From: Nocardioides sp.
Lineage (GTDB): Bacteria; Actinomycetota; Actinomycetes; Propionibacteriales; Nocardioidaceae
DNA: 19,811 nt
Direction of reading: 5' to 3'
Assembly (NCBI GenBank): GCA_031177735.1
Contig: JAPSKJ010000017.1
Location: forward strand, 1 to 19,811
Shown here piece by piece: positions 1-6,655 of the stretch (positions are counted from its first letter, which is position 1; every line of letters starts with the position of its first letter). The position numbers and the translations under genes were made by a program. The notes beneath the pieces were generated by a model. The model ran no database searches. It was not told the origin of the DNA and was given only the letters and a program-made list of their open reading frames with translations.

Positions 1-944
1 AGGTCCAGCGGATCCCGAGCTGGCGCTGGTGGCGCCCCCTCCTCGGCACCATCGCGCTGGTGGTCATGGCGATGTTCGTCGTCCAGATCGGGCTGGTGCT
101 GGCCTTCGGCGCCTACTTCGTGCTGCGTGGCGACGGCTTCGCCGAGCTGAACGACAGCCTCGCCGACCTGGCCTCGCTCGACCCGGTCACGCCGCTCACC
201 CTCGCCTTCCTCAACCTCTCCCTGGCCGCCGCCATCCCGGTCGCGATGCTGGTGCAGCTGGTCTGCCACCAGCTCCACCCGGGCTGGCTCTCCTCGGTCG
301 CCAGGCGCCTGCGCTGGCGCTGGTTGCTGGTGACCCTCGGTCTCTCGCTCGTCGCGCTGCTCGCGACGCTGGCGGTCGGAGCGGTCCTGCCCGCACAGGA
401 CGCGCCCGGGATGAGCGAGGAGCTCAACCCGTGGACCGACACGACCCGCGACTTCCTGCTGGTCATCGTGCTGCTGACCCCGTTGCAGGCGGCGGGGGAG
501 GAGTACGCCTTCCGGGGCTACCTCACCCAGGCCTTCGGTGGGTGGCTGCGCTCGCGGTGGGCCGCGGTGCTCATCCCGGCCGTGCTGTTCGCGCTGGCCC
601 ACGGCGCCCAGGACCCGCCCGTGTTCGTCGACCGGCTCGCGTTCGGGATCGTCGCCGGCATCCTCGTGATCACGACCGGCGGCCTCGAGGCGGGCATCGC
701 GATGCACGTGCTCAACAACTTCCTGGCCTACGGGCTGGCGCTCGCGTTCTCCGACATGACGACGGCGCTGAACCCGACCGCAGGCTCGTGGTGGATGCTG
801 CCCGTGACGCTCACCCAGTCGCTGGTCTACCTCGGCTTGTGCACCTACGCCGCCCGCAAGCTGGGCATCGCGACGGCGACCCCTCCGCCGCCGGTGGTGT
901 GGGGTGCGACGCCCGGCCCGGAGCGGCCGATTTCGTGGCCGTGA
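1..944 (+). CDS. CPBP family intramembrane glutamic endopeptidase (5' partial)
   Basis: The reading frame is open from base 3 with no start needed inside the window, so the gene begins upstream; a GTG at 60 is an internal candidate but would cut into the first hydrophobic segment. About 314 residues are visible, with several hydrophobic segments. The CPBP (Abi/Rce1-like) signature is complete: an EEYAFRG motif (EExxxR, about base 500), FALAHG with its His (about base 590), and HVLNN (HxxxN, about base 705). Family members are membrane-embedded proteases or protease-like proteins; substrates are usually unknown. The gene ends 69 bases before tRNA-Gln and has no obvious operon partner in the window. 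The family call is sure; the cellular role is not known. Confidence 0.88.
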   Translation, partial: VQRIPSWRWWRPLLGTIALVVMAMFVVQIGLVLAFGAYFVLRGDGFAELNDSLADLASLDPVTPLTLAFLNLSLAAAIPVAMLVQLVCHQLHPGWLSSVARRLRWRWLLVTLGLSLVALLATLAVGAVLPAQDAPGMSEELNPWTDTTRDFLLVIVLLTPLQAAGEEYAFRGYLTQAFGGWLRSRWAAVLIPAVLFALAHGAQDPPVFVDRLAFGIVAGILVITTGGLEAGIAMHVLNNFLAYGLALAFSDMTTALNPTAGSWWMLPVTLTQSLVYLGLCTYAARKLGIATATPPPPVVWGATPGPERPISWP

Positions 945-961
945 ACCGTCTCCGGTAGAGT
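932..961 (+). promoter_or_regulatory. Candidate promoter of tRNA-Gln
   Basis: A TAGAGT hexamer (956-961) sits 52 bases before the mature tRNA 5' end. With an 18-nt spacer the -35 would be TTCGTG (932-937), a poor match. The support is mainly that the same -10 hexamer, in a similar context and at a similar distance, precedes tRNA-Glu. Confidence 0.35.
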
Positions 962-1013
962 TCCCACCCGTGCCCGGCGCTCCGGCGAGGGGCACGCTCG
1001 ACTGCGAAGTCGA

Positions 1014-1085
1014 TGGTCTATGGTGTAATTGGCAGCACGACTGATTCTGGTTCAGTTAGTCTAGGTTCGAGTCCTAGTAGACCAG
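1014..1085 (+). tRNA. tRNA-Gln (anticodon CTG)
   Basis: Full cloverleaf by eye. The acceptor stem is TGGTCTA (1014-1020) with TAGACCA (1078-1084), and the discriminator is G1085. The anticodon stem ACTGA/TCAGT is perfect around the loop TTCTGGT, giving anticodon CTG at 1047-1049, which reads CAG (Gln). The T arm is CTAGG-TTCGAGT-CCTAG. The 3' CCA is not encoded. It lies 102 bases before tRNA-Glu; this Gln-Glu pair near ndgR-leuCD is a familiar actinobacterial arrangement. Confidence 0.96.
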
Positions 1086-1111
1086 CTCAGATCCGCTCCG
1101 AAGGTGCGGAT

Positions 1112-1141
1112 TTGGAAGCGAAACTCCGGCTCCGCTAGAGT
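1112..1141 (+). promoter_or_regulatory. Candidate promoter of tRNA-Glu
   Basis: TTGGAA (1112-1117), an 18-nt spacer, then TAGAGT (1136-1141), 46 bases before the tRNA. The -10 lies partly inside an inverted repeat, CGAAACTC (1119-1126) with GAGTTTCG (1138-1145). A separate small inverted repeat, ATCCGC/GCGGAT (1091-1111), lies just after tRNA-Gln and could help end or process that transcript. Confidence 0.45.
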
Positions 1142-1187
1142 TTCGCGAGTTGTCAGAGGGAAGCCCCAACGGGGTGGATCGAGACAA

Positions 1188-1260
1188 GCCCCCGTTGTGT
1201 AGCGGCCTAGCACGCCTGCCTCTCACGCAGGTAGCGCCGGTTCGAATCCGGTCGGGGGTA
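1188..1260 (+). tRNA. tRNA-Glu (anticodon CTC)
   Basis: Full cloverleaf by eye. The acceptor stem is GCCCCCG (1188-1194) with CGGGGGT (1253-1259), and the discriminator is A1260. The anticodon stem CCTGC/GCAGG encloses CTCTCAC, giving anticodon CTC at 1222-1224, which reads GAG (Glu). The T arm is GCCGG-TTCGAAT-CCGGT with one non-Watson-Crick end pair. The 3' CCA is not encoded. Confidence 0.96.
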
Positions 1261-1267
1261 CACACAG

Positions 1268-1297
1268 AGAAGGGCCCCGGGAGACCGGGGCCCTTCT
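1268..1297. terminator. Hairpin terminator between tRNA-Glu and the DUF4383 gene
   Basis: A perfect 13-bp stem (1268-1280 with 1285-1297) closes a GAGA loop. It starts 7 bases after tRNA-Glu and lies between convergent units, so it probably serves both. There is no T tract, as is common for actinobacterial hairpin terminators. Confidence 0.85.
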
Positions 1298-1333
1298 GCG
1301 TTGGTGGCGTGATGCCGGGTGGAGCCGCGAGCC

Positions 1334-1795
1334 TCAGACGGTGTCGCGGTGGCGGTCGTCGGCGCGGCCGAGGGCCAGCCCCAGGCCGATCATGCCGATC
1401 GCCAGGAGCAGGTGCAGGATGTTGTCGGCGTCGTTGACCGGCACGAAGTTCGCGTCGCTGCCGTGGTCGACCACCAGGCCGTAGACGAACAGGATCGCGT
1501 AGATGACCCCGCCGCCGATCAGGTAGCTGCGGGCGCCGCTCCAGCTGCGCGCCATCGCCAGGCCGGCGATGCCGAACAGCAGGTGCACGATGTTGTGCAG
1601 GATCGAGACCTGGAAGATGCCGAGCAGCTCGGCACTCGACTCGTGGCCGGCGAACTGCATGTCGTCGTAGTTGGTGGTCACGCCGGGGATGAACCCAGCG
1701 ACACCGACCAGCAGGAACACCGCGGCGACCACGGTGGCTGCGGTCTGCATGCGGGTGGCGGTCATCGATCTGCCGGTGGGGCTGTGCGTGCTCAT
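1334..1795 (-). CDS. DUF4383 family membrane protein
   Basis: 153 residues. I chose the ATG at 1795 because an AGGAG lies 5 bases upstream; a longer frame upstream runs through low-complexity translation with no ribosome site. The protein has a short polar N-terminus, then about four hydrophobic segments. The motifs NIVHLLFGIAGL and NILHLLLAIGMIGLGLALG are the paired His-containing helices typical of DUF4383 proteins, which are common in actinobacteria and of unknown function. The C-terminus is charged. It lies 89 bases downstream of the LCP gene on the same strand and may be co-transcribed with it. Family assignment is from recognised motifs; no function can be given. Confidence 0.82.
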   Translation of the reverse strand: MSTHSPTGRSMTATRMQTAATVVAAVFLLVGVAGFIPGVTTNYDDMQFAGHESSAELLGIFQVSILHNIVHLLFGIAGLAMARSWSGARSYLIGGGVIYAILFVYGLVVDHGSDANFVPVNDADNILHLLLAIGMIGLGLALGRADDRHRDTV

Positions 1796-1884
1796 GAGAG
1801 CTCCTTCGGGTCGTAAGTCGTGGCAACGATGACCTCCGGTACCCGAAGTGGGCCCGGCGCATCGGTGCGGGGAGCCACGACCGC

Positions 1885-3057
1885 TCAGGTGCACAGCCCG
1901 ACCCGGCGGTTGGCCGTGGTCTGCTCCTCGGTGTCCTGCTCCGGGGTCGCCGTCGCGCCGGCGCCCGGAGAGGTCGCGGGGGCGCTCGGCGGGGCGCCCG
2001 GCGGCGACACGCTGGGGGTGACGCCCGGGGGCTGACCGGCCGAGATCGCCTCCTCGGTCAACCCCGGGGGCAGCGGCGCGTCCTGGTTGATGCGGCGCCA
2101 GATCCGGTCCGCCTCGGGCGCCCACTGGACGAAGACGTCCGGGTCGGCGGGGTAGGGCTCCCAGGGGACGGTGAGGAACTGGATCTGGTCCACGTCGATC
2201 CGCCGCAGCTCCAGGGCGAGCCGGGCCAGCGCCGACGCCCGGGCGAGCTGGGGGTCGGTCTCGAGCGAGTCGGTCATCGCGGAGAGGAAGCCGGTGACCC
2301 GGTCCATCCGGGTCAGCGTCCCGGCCGAGCGGACCTGGTTGACCAGCGAGGCGAGGAACGCCTGCTGGCGGCGCATCCGGCCGATGTCGGACTCGTCCCC
2401 CACGCCGTGGCGCACCCGGACGTAGGACAGCGCCTGCTCACCGTTGAAGACGTGGGTGCCCTCGGGCAGCACGATCCCGTGGTCCTCGTCGCGGATCTGC
2501 TCGGGCAGGCACACGGTCACCCCGCCGATGGCGTCGACCATCTCCCGGAAGCCGTTGAAGTCGATGGACAGGTAGTGGTCGATGTAGACGCCGGTGAGCG
2601 CGCTGACCAGGGTCGCCGTGCAGCCGGGCCCGCCGACGTCGTAGGCCACGTTGAACTGCGTCTCCTCCTCCGCGGGGATCGTCCGACCGTCGACCTGGCA
2701 GGCCGGCCGGTCGACGATGGCGTCGCGTGGCAGGCTCACGCCGTAGGCGGAGCGCCGGTCGGCCGCGACGTGCAGCAGGATCGTGGTGTCGGAGTGCTCC
2801 GTGCAGTCGGCGTTCTCCTCGTCGATCCGGTTGCCGGCGCCGCACCGGGTGTCGGTGCCCATGAGCACGATGTTCAGCGGCTCGCCGTCGCCGGCGTAGC
2901 GCCGCTTCTCGGCAGAGTTGACGATGTCGGCGCCGGGAGTGATGTTGCCGTCGAGGTGGCGGTAGACCAGCACCACGCCGGCCGCCGTCGCTAATGCCAG
3001 GCAGACCTGGGTCGCGACGATCACCCACAGCACCGCGCGACGGTGGTGCGGCTGCAT
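1885..3057 (-). CDS. LytR-CpsA-Psr (LCP) family glycopolymer transferase
   Basis: About 390 residues from the ATG at 3057. LCP enzymes attach undecaprenyl-linked glycopolymers to peptidoglycan outside the membrane. An N-terminal helix (about residues 9-32) anchors the protein. The LCP domain follows: NIVLMGTDTR (about 62-71), SDTTILLHV (about 89-97), SLPRD (about 108-112), and the Arg/Asp-rich YVRVRHGVGDESDIGRMRR segment that binds pyrophosphate. The last 60 or so residues form a Pro/Thr/Ala-rich extracellular tail. The start is uncertain: the GGAGG upstream is about 14 bases from this ATG, and an in-frame GTG at 3120 or one nearer (VEGHPRPM) could be used. Which polymer it transfers cannot be told from sequence. 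Confidence 0.88.
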   Translation of the reverse strand: MQPHHRRAVLWVIVATQVCLALATAAGVVLVYRHLDGNITPGADIVNSAEKRRYAGDGEPLNIVLMGTDTRCGAGNRIDEENADCTEHSDTTILLHVAADRRSAYGVSLPRDAIVDRPACQVDGRTIPAEEETQFNVAYDVGGPGCTATLVSALTGVYIDHYLSIDFNGFREMVDAIGGVTVCLPEQIRDEDHGIVLPEGTHVFNGEQALSYVRVRHGVGDESDIGRMRRQQAFLASLVNQVRSAGTLTRMDRVTGFLSAMTDSLETDPQLARASALARLALELRRIDVDQIQFLTVPWEPYPADPDVFVQWAPEADRIWRRINQDAPLPPGLTEEAISAGQPPGVTPSVSPPGAPPSAPATSPGAGATATPEQDTEEQTTANRRVGLCT

Positions 3058-3162
3058 CGGCCGCGGGTGTCCCTCCACCAGCGCATCGTGACAGGCGAGG
3101 CCAACCCGGGGACAGAGCACGTCGTCGGGCGTGCTCGTCGGCGCGACGTTCCGCCGTGTCCG

Positions 3163-3189
3163 ATTCCCGCGAGTCGATCCGCCGGGAAT
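3163..3189. promoter_or_regulatory. Inverted repeat upstream of the Ada-AlkA gene
   Basis: ATTCCCG (3163-3169) and CGGGAAT (3183-3189) are perfect 7-bp arms 13 nt apart, 17 bases before the ada-alkA start and in the divergent LCP/Ada spacer. It could be an operator or a leader hairpin. No clear -10/-35 pair is visible in this 149-base spacer. Confidence 0.3.
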
Positions 3190-3206
3190 GGGTCAGGATG
3201 GTGGTC

Positions 3207-4727
3207 ATGAGCACGAGCCCGGACCTCTCCGAGAACGCGGCGCTGCCGGCGCGTCTCGACGCCGAGATCTGCTATCGGGCGGTCCAGTCGCGCGACCGGC
3301 GCTTCGACGGGGTCTTCTACACCGCGGTGCGCACGACCGGCATCTACTGCCGCCCGTCGTGCCCGGCGCGCACCCCCGCCTTCGGCAACGTCAGCTTCCA
3401 TCGCAGCGCGGCGGCGGCCCAGGCCGCGGGCTACCGGGCCTGCAAGCGCTGCCTGCCCGACGCGACGCCCGGCAGCCCCGACTGGGACGTCGCCGCGACC
3501 GCCGCCGGCCGCGCGATGCGGCTCATCGCCGACGGCGTCGTGGACCGTGAGGGCGTCGAGGGCCTGGCCCGGCGGGTCGGCTACACGCCGCGCCACCTCT
3601 CCCGGCTGCTCACCGCCGAGCTCGGCGCCGGCCCGCTCGCGCTCGCCCGGGCGCGACGCGCGCAGACCGCCCGGGTGCTGATCGAGACCACCGACCTCGG
3701 CTACGCCGACATCGCCTTCGCCTCCGGCTTCGCCAGCGTGCGGCAGTTCAACGACACCGTGCGCGAGGTGTACGCCGCCAGCCCCACCGAGCTGCGCGGC
3801 CGTCGCTCCCGCGGCGCCGGCGCGGTGGGCGAGGTCGCCATGCGCCTCGCCGTGCGCACGCCGTTCGCCGGCGCGGCGCTGCTCTCCTTCCTCGCCGACC
3901 ACCTGGTGCCGGGCGTGGAGGCGGTGGGCCGCGACTGGTACGCCCGCACCCTCGACCTGCCACACGGCCCCGGCACCATGCGGCTCCGCCTCGCCGATGT
4001 GCCCGCCACGGGCCGCACGGCGTTCGTCGAGGCCAGCTTCGCGCTGACCGACCTGCGCGACACCGCCGCCGCGGTCGAGCGGGCCCGGCGCCTGCTCGAC
4101 GCCGACTGCGACCCGGTCGCGGTCGCCGACCACTTCGCGCACGACCCGCTGATCGGGCCGTTGGTGGCCCGCGTGCCGGGCCTGCGCGTGCCGGGCAGCG
4201 TCGACGGCGCTGAGCTGGCCATCCGCGCCGTCGTGGGCCAGCAGGTCAGCGTCGCGGGCGCGTGCACGGTGCTCAGCCGGATCGTCGCCGAGCACGGCCG
4301 CCCGGTCGAGACCGGCGTCGCCGGGCTCACCCACCTCTTCCCGTCCGCCGCCGCGCTGGCGGGCCTCGATCCGGAGTTCCTGCCGATGCCGCGCGCCCGC
4401 GGCCGCGCCATCGCCGGCCTGGCGGCCGCCCTCGCCGATGGCACCATCGCCCTCGACCGCGGGCCCGACCGCGACCTGGTGCGCGCCCGCCTGCTCGCGC
4501 TTCCCGGGATCGGCCCCTGGACCGCCGACTACGTCGCCCTGCGCGCCCTCGGTCACCCCGACGTCTTCCTGCCGACCGACATCGGCGTGCGTCGCGCGCT
4601 GGTCCGGCTCGGTGCCGACGGACCGCGAGGTGTCGACGACTCCTGGCGGCCGTGGCGCTCCTACGCCCTGATGCACCTGTGGCACTCACTCAGCAGCCCC
4701 GTCCCACGAACCGAGGAGACCCCGTGA
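3207..4727 (+). CDS. Ada-AlkA fusion: methylphosphotriester sensor, AraC-type HTH and 3-methyladenine DNA glycosylase
   Basis: 506 residues from the ATG at 3207 (AGGA 8 bases upstream). Domain order: Ada zinc domain (about 15-90), AraC-type double HTH (about 95-205), AlkA N-terminal domain (about 215-325), HhH-GPD glycosylase (about 335-490). The four zinc cysteines C48, C52, C79 and C82 have exactly the E. coli Ada spacing (38/42/69/72), so C48 should be the phosphotriester methyl acceptor. The hairpin-helix is LPGIGPWTADY, and D458 in LPTDIGVRR aligns with the AlkA catalytic Asp238. The protein should sense methyl damage, activate transcription and excise alkylated bases. Its stop overlaps the ogt start (GTGA), so the two are coupled. 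The Ada-AlkA fusion is known in actinobacteria. Confidence 0.95.
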   Translation: MSTSPDLSENAALPARLDAEICYRAVQSRDRRFDGVFYTAVRTTGIYCRPSCPARTPAFGNVSFHRSAAAAQAAGYRACKRCLPDATPGSPDWDVAATAAGRAMRLIADGVVDREGVEGLARRVGYTPRHLSRLLTAELGAGPLALARARRAQTARVLIETTDLGYADIAFASGFASVRQFNDTVREVYAASPTELRGRRSRGAGAVGEVAMRLAVRTPFAGAALLSFLADHLVPGVEAVGRDWYARTLDLPHGPGTMRLRLADVPATGRTAFVEASFALTDLRDTAAAVERARRLLDADCDPVAVADHFAHDPLIGPLVARVPGLRVPGSVDGAELAIRAVVGQQVSVAGACTVLSRIVAEHGRPVETGVAGLTHLFPSAAALAGLDPEFLPMPRARGRAIAGLAAALADGTIALDRGPDRDLVRARLLALPGIGPWTADYVALRALGHPDVFLPTDIGVRRALVRLGADGPRGVDDSWRPWRSYALMHLWHSLSSPVPRTEETP

Positions 4728-5206
4728 GCTGGACCATCGTCGACTCACCCGTCGGAGAGCTGCGCCTGGTCGAGCAGCACGGCTCGATCACGCGCATCGA
4801 CTTCCACCCCTTCCACGACATCGCCGGCCGGCCGTGCGGAGAGCGTGACGACGCGCACCCGGTCCTCGCCGGGTGCGCCCGCCAGCTGGCCGCGTACTTC
4901 GCCGGCGAGCTCACCGAGTTCGACCTCCCGCTCGCGCCCGTCGGCACGGAGTTCCAGAAGCGGGTGTGGAAGGAGCTCTCGCTGCTCGGCTTCGGTGAGA
5001 CGGCGACGTACGGCGAGATCGCGCGCCGGCTCGGCATGACCAACGCCGCATCGCGGGCGGTCGGACTCGCCAACGGCCGCAACCCGATCCCGATCGTGGT
5101 GCCGTGTCACCGGGTCATCGGCGCCAACGGCACCCTGACGGGGTACGCCGGCGGCCTGGAGCGCAAGCAGGTGCTGCTCGCTCTGGAGGCCGACTCGCTG
5201 TTCTGA
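4724..5206 (+). CDS. ogt: Methylated-DNA--[protein]-cysteine S-methyltransferase (Ogt type)
   Basis: 160 residues. The GTG at 4724 overlaps the previous stop by 3 bases, and GAGGAG lies about 7 bases upstream. The enzyme takes the methyl group from O6-methylguanine (and O4-methylthymine) onto its own cysteine, a suicide reaction. The active site IVVPCHRV has Cys128; upstream lie the HTH segment TYGEIARRLG and the AVGLANGRNP Asn/Arg segment. The length is normal for a stand-alone Ogt. With the Ada-AlkA protein it covers phosphotriesters, N-alkyl bases and O-alkyl bases from one transcript; the C-terminal methyltransferase that E. coli Ada carries is supplied here as a separate protein. Confidence 0.95.
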   Translation: MSWTIVDSPVGELRLVEQHGSITRIDFHPFHDIAGRPCGERDDAHPVLAGCARQLAAYFAGELTEFDLPLAPVGTEFQKRVWKELSLLGFGETATYGEIARRLGMTNAASRAVGLANGRNPIPIVVPCHRVIGANGTLTGYAGGLERKQVLLALEADSLF

Positions 5207-5229
5207 GGGCGATCCAGCCTCCCTAGGGT
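5201..5229 (+). promoter_or_regulatory. Candidate leaderless promoter of the Nudix gene
   Basis: TTCTGA (5201-5206, overlapping the ogt stop), a 17-nt spacer, then TAGGGT (5224-5229), followed 6 nt later by the GTG start. This is the layout of a leaderless actinobacterial mRNA, but the AGGGTGG there could also act as a ribosome site. Confidence 0.4.
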
Positions 5230-5235
5230 GGTGTC

Positions 5236-5775
5236 GTGGCCTGGCAGACGATCTCCTCCCGCACCGCGTACGAGAACCCGTGGATCACGGTCCGCGAGGA
5301 CGAGGTCACCCGGCCGGACGGCTCGCGGGGCATCTACGGCGTCGTCGAGGTGCGCCAGCCCGCGGTGTTCGTCGTCGCGGTGACCGACGCCGACGAGGTC
5401 GTGCTCGTGCGACTGCACCGCTACACGCTCGGCCGCGACTCCCTGGAGGTGCCCGCCGGCGGCTCCGACGGCGAGGACCCGCTCGTCGCCGCCCAGCGCG
5501 AGCTGCGCGAGGAGACCGGGCTGCAGGCCGAGCAGTGGCAGCACCTGGGCGGGATCGACGCGCTCAACGGGGTCTGCGACGCCCCAGGTCACGTCTTCCT
5601 CGCCCGCGGGCTGCGACCCGTCGAGGGGTCGGCGATGGCCGAGGAGGGCATCAGCGACGTGCTCACCGTGCCGTGGGCCGAGCTGATGGACCGGCTGCGC
5701 AGTGGCGAGGTCCGCGACGCCGAGACCCTGGCCGCCCTCATGCTGGCCATGGTCGCGCTCGGCGACCTCGGCTGA
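5236..5775 (+). CDS. Nudix hydrolase, ADP-ribose pyrophosphatase-like
   Basis: 179 residues from a GTG. The Nudix signature is at about residues 74-96: PAGGSDGE, then RELREETGL, with the metal-binding Glu residues of REXXEE present. The EVPAG lead-in is typical of ADP-ribose/nucleoside-diphosphosugar hydrolases, so cleavage of ADP-ribose or a similar dinucleotide is the best guess; the true substrate is unknown. The gap between the first Gly and the first Glu of the box is one residue shorter than the GX5E consensus. It starts 29 bases after ogt and may be partly co-transcribed with it, though a promoter of its own is likely. It is convergent with ndgR, with only 46 bases between them and no clear hairpin. 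Confidence 0.88.
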   Translation: MAWQTISSRTAYENPWITVREDEVTRPDGSRGIYGVVEVRQPAVFVVAVTDADEVVLVRLHRYTLGRDSLEVPAGGSDGEDPLVAAQRELREETGLQAEQWQHLGGIDALNGVCDAPGHVFLARGLRPVEGSAMAEEGISDVLTVPWAELMDRLRSGEVRDAETLAALMLAMVALGDLG

Positions 5776-5821
5776 GGGCTGGCCGCCTCGGCGCACTGCT
5801 CCCGCGGACGGCTTCTGGGGG

Positions 5822-6547
5822 CTACTCGGCGGCGGCGCGGCGCAGTGACTCCGAGAGCCGCTCGGCCGCGGCCAGGACTGCGGGAGCGTGCATGCGGCCG
5901 GGCTGCCGGGTGAGCCGCTCGAGCGGACCTGAGACGGAGACGGCCGCGATGATCTTGCCGCCGGGGGAGCGCACGGGCGCGGACACCGACGCCACGCCGG
6001 CCTCGCGCTCGCCGATCGACTGCGCCCAGCCGCGCCGGCGGACACCGGAGAGCGCGGCCGCCGAGAAGGCTGCGGTCTGCAGCCCGCGGTGCATCCGCTC
6101 GGGGTCCTCCCAGGCCAGCAGCACCTGCGCCGCCGAGCCGGCGCGCATCGTGAGCTGCGAGCCGACCGGGATCGTGTCGCGCAGGCCCGAGGGGCGCTCG
6201 GCGGCAGCGACGCACACGCGGTGCTCGCCCTGGCGGCGCCACAGCTGGGCCGACTCACCGGTGATGTCGCGCAGCCGCGCCAGCACCGGGCCCGCCGTGG
6301 CGAGCAGACGGTCCTCGCCGGCAGCGGCGGAGAGCTCCGCGAGGCGTGGCCCGAGGATGAAGCGGCCCTGCATGTCGCGGGCCACCAGGCGGTGGTGCTC
6401 CAGCGCGACCGCGAGCCGGTGCGCGGTGGGCCGCGCGAGTCCGGTGGCGGCGACCAGTCCGGCCAGAGTGGCGGGTCCGGACTCGAGGGCGGTGAGCACG
6501 AGCGCGGCCTTGTCGAGCACGCCGACTCCGCTGGAGGAGTTGTCCAT
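5822..6547 (-). CDS. ndgR: IclR family regulator of leucine biosynthesis (NdgR/LtbR type)
   Basis: 241 residues. The N-terminal winged HTH (about residues 8-65, ATLAGLVAATGLARPTAHRL) is followed by an IclR effector domain (about 75-235). The N-terminal sequence is very close to what I recall for NdgR of Streptomyces, and the gene is divergent from leuC, the standard place for NdgR/LtbR. In Streptomyces NdgR is reported to activate leuCD and other amino-acid genes; in Corynebacterium the homologue LtbR represses leuCD and leuB. Which applies here is unknown. The ATG at 6547 has no ribosome site but lies 6 nt after a good -10, so the mRNA is probably leaderless. Confidence 0.93.
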   Translation of the reverse strand: MDNSSSGVGVLDKAALVLTALESGPATLAGLVAATGLARPTAHRLAVALEHHRLVARDMQGRFILGPRLAELSAAAGEDRLLATAGPVLARLRDITGESAQLWRRQGEHRVCVAAAERPSGLRDTIPVGSQLTMRAGSAAQVLLAWEDPERMHRGLQTAAFSAAALSGVRRRGWAQSIGEREAGVASVSAPVRSPGGKIIAAVSVSGPLERLTRQPGRMHAPAVLAAAERLSESLRRAAAE

Positions 6548-6553
6548 ATGGCA

Positions 6554-6565
6554 AGACTAGAGTCT
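6554..6565. promoter_or_regulatory. Palindrome over the ndgR -10; candidate operator or bidirectional -10
   Basis: AGACT-AG-AGTCT is a perfect inverted repeat. It holds the minus-strand -10 TAGTCT and an overlapping plus-strand hexamer TAGAGT (6558-6563), identical to the -10 of the tRNA genes. It is therefore either a two-way -10 core serving ndgR and leuC, or the binding site for NdgR itself. A second possible leuC -10 is TACGGT (6587-6592). Confidence 0.4.
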
Positions 6566-6582
6566 CAGAACATGGGATGCAA
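6554..6582 (-). promoter_or_regulatory. Leaderless promoter of ndgR
   Basis: On the minus strand: TTGCAT (6582-6577), a 17-nt spacer, then TAGTCT (6559-6554), then 6 nt to the ATG (6547). The predicted transcription start coincides with the start codon, which explains the absence of a ribosome site. Confidence 0.65.
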
Positions 6583-6655
6583 GCGGTACGGTGGGTGAGC
6601 TGGCCGAGCAACGGCAGCACCCGATTGTCGAAGACGCGATCACGAGGAGCGAGCA

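Noticed and set aside
1014..1260. tRNA genes as integration sites of a mobile element
   Set aside because: No integrase, no repeated tRNA 3' end and no shift in base composition nearby.
3119..3149. ACGTCG/CGACGT inverted repeat in the LCP/Ada spacer
   Set aside because: Six-base arms of CG-rich sequence are expected by chance at this composition.
3021..4685. 554-residue open frame on the minus strand opposite the Ada-AlkA gene
   Set aside because: His/Gly/Arg/Ala-rich translation with no domain; it is the shadow of a high-GC gene whose plus-strand frame has all catalytic motifs.
6566..6655. Leucine attenuator or T-box before leuC
   Set aside because: No run of Leu codons, no T-box sequence and no terminator/antiterminator pair are visible.
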